From: Larimichthys crocea | Lineage: Eukaryota; Chordata; Actinopteri; Sciaenidae | Assembly: GCF_000972845.2 (NCBI RefSeq) | Contig: NC_040021.1 | Coordinates: 11,374,908 to 11,438,907 of the forward strand | Direction of reading: 5' to 3' | Length of the DNA stretch: 64,000 nucleotides | In this document: positions 55,141 to 64,000 of the stretch, piece after piece | Numbering within the stretch: position 1 is the stretch's first letter | Layout: the number at the start of each line of letters is the position of its first letter | The notes under the pieces: generated by a model | Seen by the model: only the letters and a program-made list of their open reading frames with translations | Database searches by the model: none | What the model was told of the DNA's origin: nothing | Position numbers and translations under genes: made by a program

Positions 55141-58100
55141 AATATAAAAAGTAAAGGCATTTAAATTTAGAGAAAAGTATATACAATAAATAGGAAAACA
55201 ACAACAGTGTAGCACCATGGTGAGGTAGTGAGATGTGCAAGTTCCAGGTTGTGCAAACAATGCATTGTGCAGTATGCAGTCAAGTATTTTTGTATTATTG
55301 TTGTGCATCTGTGGTGATAATGTAAAATAATGTATAAGAGTGACTAATCTGTTCATAGGTTCCACACTTCACTGTTACACTATAGACACCTGTGGAATAA
55401 CTACATCTTATCAAATACAAGCTGGATGTGCATCAGTTTGGTGGTCATTGACACCAAAAAGGTTACAAACTACTGATCTGAGAGATATTTAACATTGTTA
55501 GATGAGTTCAAAGTGAGACCGTGACCTTTCATAGATAATTCAAGTAAAAACCACCCTAAGGCAGACTGGTTCCTTTTACAGTTTTACTACACACTACACT
55601 ACTACAGATAATTAGCCTGACCTTATTTACTCAGTCTGTTTATGTAAGCTATTTTCTGTTTGGCTGGGGGTTATTTTGTTCAACCTCAGGGTCAAAACTG
55701 CAGTTCTTCAAATGACCACATGACGCTGGATAAGGCTTCATGACAAATGTACTTGTGGTGAACAGCTTACAGCAGTTTTCCTTGAAAAGGTTCTGATAAT
55801 TCGACTGTACATTACCCTCACAGAGCCAAACAACAGATAATGCTCAACTGTGTTCACCAGCTGAAAGGTAAAGTGAATGAAGAGTGAACTTACTGTATAA
55901 AACATGACTCCAAATAAATTATAATGTACAATGCAGTATCTGCTGGATGTGAAAATAAGCCACTGCAAATATTTTCACCAGATTAAATTCATTAGGGGAT
56001 AATATGTGAGTGTTTTCCATACTTCACATTTTCATCCTATTTAATTGCTGTTATTCCTGGAAGTTGGCGAACAACAACATGTCGGCCTACAGCTTTGTCG
56101 TGCCAGTTAGTTTCTTTCTGGACATGGCACAGAAAGATGATGTGCATCTTTTTTAATCTCTTTTAAATGTTTGTTTTTTTTCCGAATGAGGAAACATTAA
56201 TGAGCACCAACTATTTGAATTTCTAAAAACTTCTGTGACATGAAAATCAAGGGGTTTTAGAACAGGCTATCAAATCATGTGAAACACAACCTAAATTTAG
56301 AGGCTCATTCCTCAGAGGGACAAAAAATGATTTGTGATTTCTGTTTTAATTAATGTGTTTGTGTGACTGCTCGTTATCTTCGGTATATGTAATGTGGTCT
56401 CTGAAAAGATACTTCCCGAATGATTATAAAAGTTGATTTCCATTCATACGTGCATAGACTGCATGCTCTAGAATGTCTCTTTCACTTGTGCCACAGCACA
56501 CTGCTTTTCATGTGAAAAGAAAGACTGAAGGCCATCTGATTTTCCACAACTTTAAAAACATCTCTGACATTTCCCATGTCAATAAACACTCAATAAGTCA
56601 GCAGATCTTTTTCACCAATGTTAATATGAACTGTTCTACTGAGGTTTCCTGTTATCCACCCACAAAATGTGTCACAGGGATGAAAAAAAAAAATCAGCTT
56701 TGAGCCTGCGGTGTAAATCCACCCTGACAGGACTGCTGAGATAGCTCTGCGTCCACGGCAACGCTGAGAGAACTGCCTGCCTCGCCGTCCACACGGCAAC
56801 AAAGCTCACACAGCAGGCCTCGACCAATCAGGATGCTCCAAAGGTGACAGGCCCGGGCCAGGTCTTCCTTTGCTCTCTGTCGCTATGGCTGCTGCATTTT
56901 TTTTTGTTTTCCTAGGAGAAAAAAACCTTGAGATAGAAGAAGTGAAGAGTGACAGAGAGATGGAGAGAGAAGTTTCTCTCATTCAGCGATGTCCAGCACA
57001 GCTTGCATGGGTTAAATATCCACTAGAATAAACTCACACTCTAACATGTACGGTTAAATCTAGATTATATCAGGCTCTGTGTTGGCTTGCATGAATGTGA
57101 AAGTGACATTTGAGGACGATGTGTGGAAATACTGTGGGTGGACATTGCGCCTCTTATTTTGCGGCGTGCCCATTCACATTATTTCTTATATCTGCATGTT
57201 CGTGTCTGTCTGTTTGTCTAGACATTATTACCACAAGTAGATATTATTGGATATAATCATCTGACTTTTTTATCACGTTAGTCTGCTAGCATGTTGACTT
57301 ACATATGTCATCTGAGTATCAAGCAAGCTGTTCAGAGTTTACACAGCATCCTACTTGCATAGGTACACATTTGAGTCAGCAAAGTTTCTAGATGTGTACC
57401 TCTTATTGTTTACTTTATCCCTGCAGCGATTATAAAGCATTCAACTGATACTAATGTTACCGTTTACAGTGGCGACAGTCAGATCTGCATGTAAAAGCAT
57501 CTCAAGGCACTCAAAAAGAACATTTGTATAATATCCTGCACATGCATCGTAGTCATTTTTACTGACCCCTTGATGCACCAGTTCCTGAAATAGCTCTCAC
57601 ACACACATTTCTCAAGTAAACAGTGGAGTGCTGGTGTACTTTCATAACTTGGACAAGAGCCTAAAAATGACTGGATCTCAATAACTCTTACACACACAAA
57701 ATAAGATTAAACTAAATGAGGAGGATACTGTGTGTGATTGTGGTGCAAGTAGAAAAAGAAAGCAGTCAGTGCTCTGCACGTTCATGCAGTCAGGTCAGGT
57801 CCGAAATTAACATAGTGTGGAGCTCAAGGGTCCACGCTTTCTCTCCAAATTCACTACATACAACATTTATGAAGGACTTTCTCCTTCTCGCCTTTGTAAA
57901 ACTGGAAATAAAATAATTACGAAATGTATGAACCATAGCACTCAGGGACACAAAGGTGTACTATTCCACACAGGAGGATTAATTACTAAAATGGTCTTTG
58001 AGTATATTTTCTGTCGGCAATAAAGTGCACGAACATCACTGAAATAAAAAGGACCTCTCTCTCGTCACCACCATCCAGCCACTTCCGGACATAAGTGAGT

Positions 58101-59054
58101 TTGAATAATATGAATAATATAATATTAATAATAAATACAAGCTAGACCAAGTGCTTTATGAATGTTGTATCTGCCATTTTCAGGAAAGCAGTAAATACGT
58201 GGGTTCTCGCCTGATGCCACAATCTGGCCCAGATTCAGCTCACTAATACACTTTAAACCTTCACTTATGATTGTTTTTAATGCCTGAACGCTGTTTGGCT
58301 TTCAAACTAATCGCTCACCAAGTATTTCTCCTCATTGTATAGGTAGATAAGATCAGCGAGCAGTGAAATATCTCGGGGAAGAGACAGCCAGTCACAATGG
58401 ATTTATTGTGTGTATCCTGAGGTGACCTCTATTCTTTCTCGATGTGTATTATTGCTGGAGCCTGTTGGAGTCCATCTGGGAGCTTGGATCTCGGAGCCTC
58501 GATCCATGCCAAGAACAATACTCCTTCCTCCTGTGGCCTGGCTATTCTGCTGGCATCGCTTCACTTCTTCACTCTCACACCGAGTCTTGGCACGGCACCC
58601 CGACCAATTAAGAGATACTGTCGAAAACATCTGAAGCCACGTCACGCTGGTGACCTTTGGCTCTGATGAGTAAACTTTTTCAGTCAGATCCCTGGAGAGA
58701 TCTGGTGTCAATGAAGCCATTTAGGTTAGTTACTCACATTCTCACCTTTTCCTGCCAGAACTGACTTGTTGAGTCATTGTGGTTTGTGAATAGACCTGAC
58801 AGAAAGTAAGAGCACTTTCCCGCCACTAAAAAAGTTAGTAAAGACGTCAACGCTGAAAAGCACAGGCCAGGTGGTGGATGAGCGCAGGCATCTGAAAGGC
58901 TGCAAGACTCACTAGTTTACCCTGTCATATAACAAACCAACAACTTGCTGTCCAATAGAGCAGCCATTTTGACATTAGATAGTAGGGTAAACAAAGGTGT
59001 TACCAATGATACAGAACCTTAATTAGTGTTATTGGTAACACCTACTTTGACCCT

Positions 59055-59225
59055 ACCAACCAACCAACCAACCAACCATCTGTCCGTCCGTCCATCCTAA
59101 CTGCTTTTCCTCATCAGGGTCACAGTCGGGCTGGAGCCTATTCCAGCGGGTACACCCTGGACGAGTCGCCTTGTCTTTGGACTGTGGAAGGAAGCTGGAG
59201 TACCCCACAACCTGGCATTCAGCTG
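59055..59225 (-). repeat. Microsatellite and family D fragment
   Basis: CCAA and GTCC tandem units (59055-59093) followed by ATCCTAACTGCTTTTCCTCA, GGAGCCTATTCCAGC and TTTGGACTGTGGAAGGAAGC, a reverse copy of the family at 45785. Confidence 0.65.
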
Positions 59226-62200
59226 CAGGGGTGAGAGATGTGGGGACGGTTTAGGCCAGCAGCACCGGGTGAGTTAATTGACACAGCTGGAGCTGGTTGT
59301 CTAATCACTCTTTCCTTTTTAACGCAGCAGTGTTGGACCTGAGAGACAGAAGCACACGGTACACAGAAGCCTGTTTGAGTTGAACTTTTGTTACCAGACT
59401 AATTATACCTGGCATGAAATGCCAGGCAGCCAGGAGAGCACGGAAGACATTACTGTATTAAACTGTGATCTGAACGGACTGTCGTGTCTGTAACTGTGCT
59501 GTGAACTCACAGAGGCAGCGAGACCTGCTACCTGCAATATTTTTTTAGCCTTTCAAAACTAAAAACACAAGAGCCATGGTGTAAATAATGGATTTCAACT
59601 GTTTTTATCTGGTAACATAATATCCAAACATCCAGTGCACCATTTACGTCATGTACTAGTTTGTACCACTGTGCTCATCTGTTAGTTCTCACCCTTACTA
59701 ATCTGCAATACAAGAACAATGCTGTTTCTTTACTTTCATGCCTTCAACTTGGGAGGATGCAACTTGACTTGCAACTTGCAGCTGTCTTGGGACATGCAGC
59801 TTTAGCCGTAGCATTTCAGCATGCAACAAAATGCATGCAATCGTCAAATGCATCCCCCTTTTACAGGACTCTCATGTTTTCAGCTACTTTATGGAGCTAA
59901 GTTAGCTGAATTAGCTAGTGTGTTACAGCTGATAACAATCTGTCAGCAACAGCTGTTATACCAGCCCAAAAAAAAAAAAAAAAAAAAAAATTCGAGAAGT
60001 GCTGTGCCAGAAATGAGAAGCTGCTCATATCCTGTGTATCTTTGTCTAAAATTAAGGATCTATTGTTTGTGTGTGTAAGTGTTAAATAACTGTTAAGTTC
60101 ACTGTTAAACTATTTCACTGAGAGCTTGACTTGCGTAGCAGCAGTAACAGGGTCAATTCACACTATAGCACCATAACCTGTTCATGGTAGAGGAATAATT
60201 TGCTATCAACGTGAATGTGAAAGGGAAAGAGTCCAGTGTGGTGACTACACAGAGCTGAGCGTCTACTTCCCTACCACGTCACTGCTGAGATGTAAACAAT
60301 TCACTTGAAAAATGTGGTTAACCACGTGCAGCCAAACACAGTCTGGAGATAGACACTTCTCCTGCACCACCCAAGTTCAGACAGCGTGGGTTGAACGTGT
60401 GAACGTGGTGTGCCAAACCAAGTCAGCTGTCCTCCCCTGAACCACAGTAAAGACAATGCTCAACATCAAACAGAAGAATTTTGCATGCATACTACATGTT
60501 TAAATTCTTCATTTCACTCATTTATCATCATTTATAATATGATTTATTATAAATTCTCATCAGAAATGTTAAAATAACACATTTGTTTAGATGAATCAAC
60601 AAGCTTTTCAGTTGTTTCTTCATTATATGTCCCTATATAATATAATCTTACAGCCTTTGGGGTGCAAAAACAAAGATACACGCTTATCGGAACATCTAAA
60701 TTGATGTTATTCTTTGGTTAAATCAGTTCTTCTATAAATACTCTCAGTAGATTAAAATATATATATAGAATATTCTTGCTATGGCACATTTGCCAAGTCA
60801 AGTGCTCCACCGGACTGTAAATTTAGCTCATGTCCCTCAGCTGGCAAATCATTATTTTTCTTCTCTCAGCTGAGACAGCCTAACAAAACATCAGAGCACA
60901 GCGTGCTCCGAGTTTTCCCACGACCGTCTGTCCTCGACAGTTGGCCCTGACAGTTAGCGAGACAGGTGCACATCTTTCACTATGCTGTGCATTCGGTGTC
61001 AGCACCACTCCACCGTAATGACCTTGACTCACAAGTGAGCAGGGAGTACTTCTCTGTTTGCATTCACAGGCGCCAACATTAAATTCACTTGTGTTTATAT
61101 TGGAAAATGACAGGACTCAATGCAAACCTACAGTTAGAAGCAGTCTGTTTGGACAGAGTCTACATGTGGAGGCGTTCACTTGTGCTCATTTGTGTCATTG
61201 TGTGTTTTGTCTGGATCTTCTGTTTGGCTCTGAAGGATAAATATAAACCAGGACTATAAAGTCTGTTCCTGTATGTACCATAACTCCATACATTAATGAG
61301 GTCAGGGGACACTTCATGTTCAGACGTTTGCAGCTGAAACACATCACAGACCACAAATCAAATCATGAGCCATCATTGACACCTATTAGAAATACTCAGA
61401 ACGCGTGTTCAGAGTGTCGCTATGCCTCGTGAAGCTCAGCTGGTGCTTCTGGCTGGAGAATCAAATCCTGTCCAATGTTTTCCTTCTGTGTTGTGTTGCA
61501 GTGATGCAAGTAGGGCCCAACCTGAAGCAAAACAGAGTTTTTTTTTTTAAATATTCAAATGATACTCAGACACTTGGACTCGCGGTTTGCGGTGTGTTTT
61601 CGCCGCAAATGTTTGAACTTAGGGTTAGAGAACATTGTGCATGAGCACCTTGGAAATGAGCCCAGAAGGCAACATTAGAGATAGAACGATAAAGAAGAAA
61701 ATTGCAGTGAACCAAATAGAGCAAACACCAAAGTCTTTACTGTCTTTCCAGAACAAACTTTGCAACACAACAACAGATCTTCAGCCCGGCAGCGTGTAAA
61801 GCTCCTCCACTGGGAAAAAATGAAGCTGCAGCACCATCCCATCCCAAATCCTCTGCCCAACCCGTTCACCATAACTGAAAGTTTTAACCTTGGTGTTTAA
61901 ATTACTGACTTTTTGACCTCGCCGAAGTTTGCCTTGACCCCCGCACAAGTGCACAATGCCCCTGACGTGGGCCGGATCGCATGCCACGAATACCCGGAGC
62001 GTGGGTTTACTTATGGAGTAAGGTGTGCCAGCAGCTGCTGTGTAAAGCTGCTTGTTATGAGCCTGTGATACTTTCACATACCAAACTATCAGTGAGTGTG
62101 GATATGAGAAGTGGCACGCTCTGGGGAGTGACATAGATATGGGTGTAACTCATGTGTGAATGTGTCTGGTGTGTGTGTGCCTGTGTGTTTATAATACATA

Positions 62201-63109
62201 AACCATAGCTGAGTGAAAGCAATCTGCAGTGCATATAGATGCATGGCATTCTTACTAAGATATGCACTGCATGTGCACAAGGGGCATGTTAGTTCGTGTA
62301 TTGCTATGCTATTTACTTATAGCTCCTGAAACATTGCTGACACACTGGATGTCAAGTGTTTAGAGGTTGTGTAACCATAGTAGATATTACAAATGGGGGA
62401 TGAGATTGTGTTATAAGTGTGTGTGTGTGTCTGTACATGTTTGTACAAGACACCCTCCTTCATATGCTCCAGCAATTTAGGGAAAGGTTGTGGGCGGAGT
62501 TTGTGTAACATTAGCAGAAAACGTTGATGGAGATACGATGTCTTAATGCGAGGGAACAACGCTGATACCATTAGTAGGGGGCTCTTTCAGCCACTTCAAC
62601 CCCTAGTCTGAAAGGAAGCCTGTGAGAAAACAATAAGGGATGTTTCCTTGCCACATAGACCATTATAATGCAGGCTGTGATAAGAGCGATAACAACCTCC
62701 CTGGCATGCTGGGCTATTCTGGGAGGAGTGGGCTCTGGAAAAACAGGATATCCCCCTTTGTTTTGGTGTGGTGTTAGTTGTTTTGTGTTCATGAAGAACA
62801 CATTTTTAATCTTTGTCATCTGTTGCACCAACAATATATTTTTCTCTATTAGCGTTCTTAGTCATGGTGATGGGCTGTGCCCCATGTTTTATCCTGTCTT
62901 GTCTGCAGATTGGGATGTGGGTTAGAGGGCTATAGAGGTCAGGCAAGGGGGTTACAGCTGGTGCTTTCCATGTCAGTGATATGGACAAAGTTCTCTCCTG
63001 ACAGCCTCACGATAAAAATGGCACCACAGTAGTAAGAGTAAGACCAAAAGTGAGTCTTGTATACAAATTCAGTCCTTTGTGTGTGTGTACAATCAGTTGA
63101 CTGGAGCAT

Positions 63110-63280
63110 TAAAGGTCCAGTGTGTAAGATTTTAAGAGTACTTTCATGCAGGAATTGAATACAATGTCCATAAGTATGTTTTAATTAGTGTATAATATGG
63201 AAGAGTATTCATTTGGTTGCAATCTGCAACTTCACTGCTAGGTGGCACTAAATCCTAAACACTGGACCTTTTAAACTACG
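63110..63280 (+). repeat. Teleost dispersed repeat, family B
   Basis: Starts TTAAAGGTCCAGTGTGTAAG and ends ACACTGGACCTTTTAAA, with ATTTGGTTGCAATCTGCAAC inside: a complete short copy with inverted ends. Confidence 0.75.
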
Positions 63281-63504
63281 AGAATCTGACTTTCCAAGAT
63301 GGTAGTGATCATCTTGGTAAGTTTGTGTTTATGCAGTTGTAAGTTTTGACATGCTAGTGTTCGTTTCAAGTGTATTCTCACGTAGTATTTCTAATCCTAA
63401 ACCTTACTTGTGATATCTTGCATTCCTCTTGTTAGTGCCTGCACTAGTAGCAATATCAGACTTTGTGCTTACCTACATCATAGAAAGCCTGCTTGGTAAT
63501 TATA

Positions 63505-63715
63505 GCAATAAACATTTTGGGATATAGGCTTATTTACTTTCTTGCCAAGAGTTAAGTCAAGCCACTCTCTTTCCTGTGCATTAAGTTTGTTGCTAGAACC
63601 AGGCAACGATTAGTTTTGCTTAGCACGAAGAGCTATCCTACCTGTCCAAAGTTTTAAAAATCTGCCAACCTACACCACTAAAATGCAATTATTAACATCT
63701 ACTTTGTTTAAAAGA
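63505..63715. repeat. Foldback element family A, partial
   Basis: AAACATTTTGGGATATAGGC, TTTCTTGCCAAGAGTTAAG and TTTTGCTTAGCACGAAGAGC match the left half of the family. Confidence 0.6.
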
Positions 63716-63734
63716 TCCAGCTTGGACATTTTAG

Positions 63735-63990
63735 GAGTGCATATATAGGGGGGATATGTGCGGAAATTGAATATAATATGTGTATAATCACCTGAAAATA
63801 AGGATTACATTCTTTGGTTACCTTACAATAAGGTCTTTTTTTATCTAAAGAGGAAGAGAGCCCAGAATTTTTGAACCAAACACTGGCTGAGTTTTGTAGC
63901 CACTTCTCCGACACGCTTGAAAGGGGAGATAAGGCGAAGGATATTCAGTTGGTTGCAATCCACCACTAAATCATACTACTATAATAATCA
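63735..63990 (+). repeat. Teleost dispersed repeat, family B (longer copy)
   Basis: TGTGTATAATCACCTGAAAA, AACCAAACACTGGCTGAG, CTCCGACACGCTTGAAAGG and TATTCAGTTGGTTGCAATCC. Confidence 0.7.
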
Positions 63991-64000
63991 ATAAACAATA

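Larger units (their letters stand above)
46085..64000. other. Gene-poor interval, no gene recognised
   Basis: About 18 kb with no exon set that I can assign. Open frames here (61781-62134, 58403-58720, 50213-50692) lack family resemblance or overlap repeats. Several stretches without obvious repeats (about 49210-49420, 49640-49860, 51440-51720) could be conserved non-coding elements, but only alignment could show that. Confidence 0.5.

Noticed and set aside
58403..58720. 105-codon open frame with overlapping plus-strand frames
   Set aside because: Open in several frames on both strands without family resemblance; may be conserved non-coding DNA but this cannot be judged from one sequence.
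61781..62134. 117-codon open frame on the minus strand
   Set aside because: No recognised domain, no partner exons; somewhat GC-rich but not convincing as a gene.
62668..62925. Frame with a GGVGSGKTG P-loop-like motif
   Set aside because: Isolated short motif with no other ATPase features, no splice context and unremarkable flanks.

Overview
The window is vertebrate nuclear DNA, almost certainly from a percomorph-type teleost. The evidence is intron-rich genes with GT/AG splice sites, proteins that align with vertebrate FLVCR2, BATF and ZC3H14, dense CA/GA/TC microsatellites, and several dispersed repeat families typical of spiny-rayed fish (tRNA-derived SINE, LINE 3' tails ending in AATAAAGTAT, foldback elements).

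All recognised genes are on the minus strand. From left to right: 1-7.7 kb has no gene. 7.7-23.5 kb is flvcr2 (SLC49A2), a 12-helix major-facilitator transporter. 25.1-29.3 kb is batf, a small bZIP factor of 124 residues in three coding exons. 34.3-34.6 kb is a complete 7SL (SRP) RNA gene with its own pol III promoter elements. 35.8-40.2 kb is zc3h14, a nuclear poly(A)-RNA-binding protein reconstructed here as 17 coding exons and 687 residues with five CCCH fingers. 40.2-64 kb has no recognisable gene and holds a nest of transposable-element remnants followed by long repeat-punctuated intergenic DNA.

The most unusual feature is flvcr2. Two separate, intact first coding exons, 1A (22875-23462) and 1B (19970-20605), each encode an N-terminus and about the first four and a half membrane helices. 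Both end in the same phase before a single shared set of eight downstream exons. The locus can therefore encode two transporters, of 482 and 498 residues, that differ in the N-terminal half and share the C-terminal half, an arrangement like UGT1A or clustered protocadherins. The two exons are about two thirds identical in the membrane core. At the position matching the choline-coordinating glutamine of FLVCR1/2, exon 1A has Gln164 and exon 1B has Thr180, so the isoforms may differ in substrate handling.

The batf-flvcr2 neighbourhood matches human 14q24.3. ZC3H14 lies elsewhere on human 14q, so the batf-zc3h14 interval contains a rearrangement relative to human. The genes do not form a pathway: the links are transport (flvcr2), immune transcription (batf), protein targeting (SRP RNA) and RNA processing (zc3h14). 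Exon boundaries come from reading splice signals and frame by eye; no alignment or transcript data were available.
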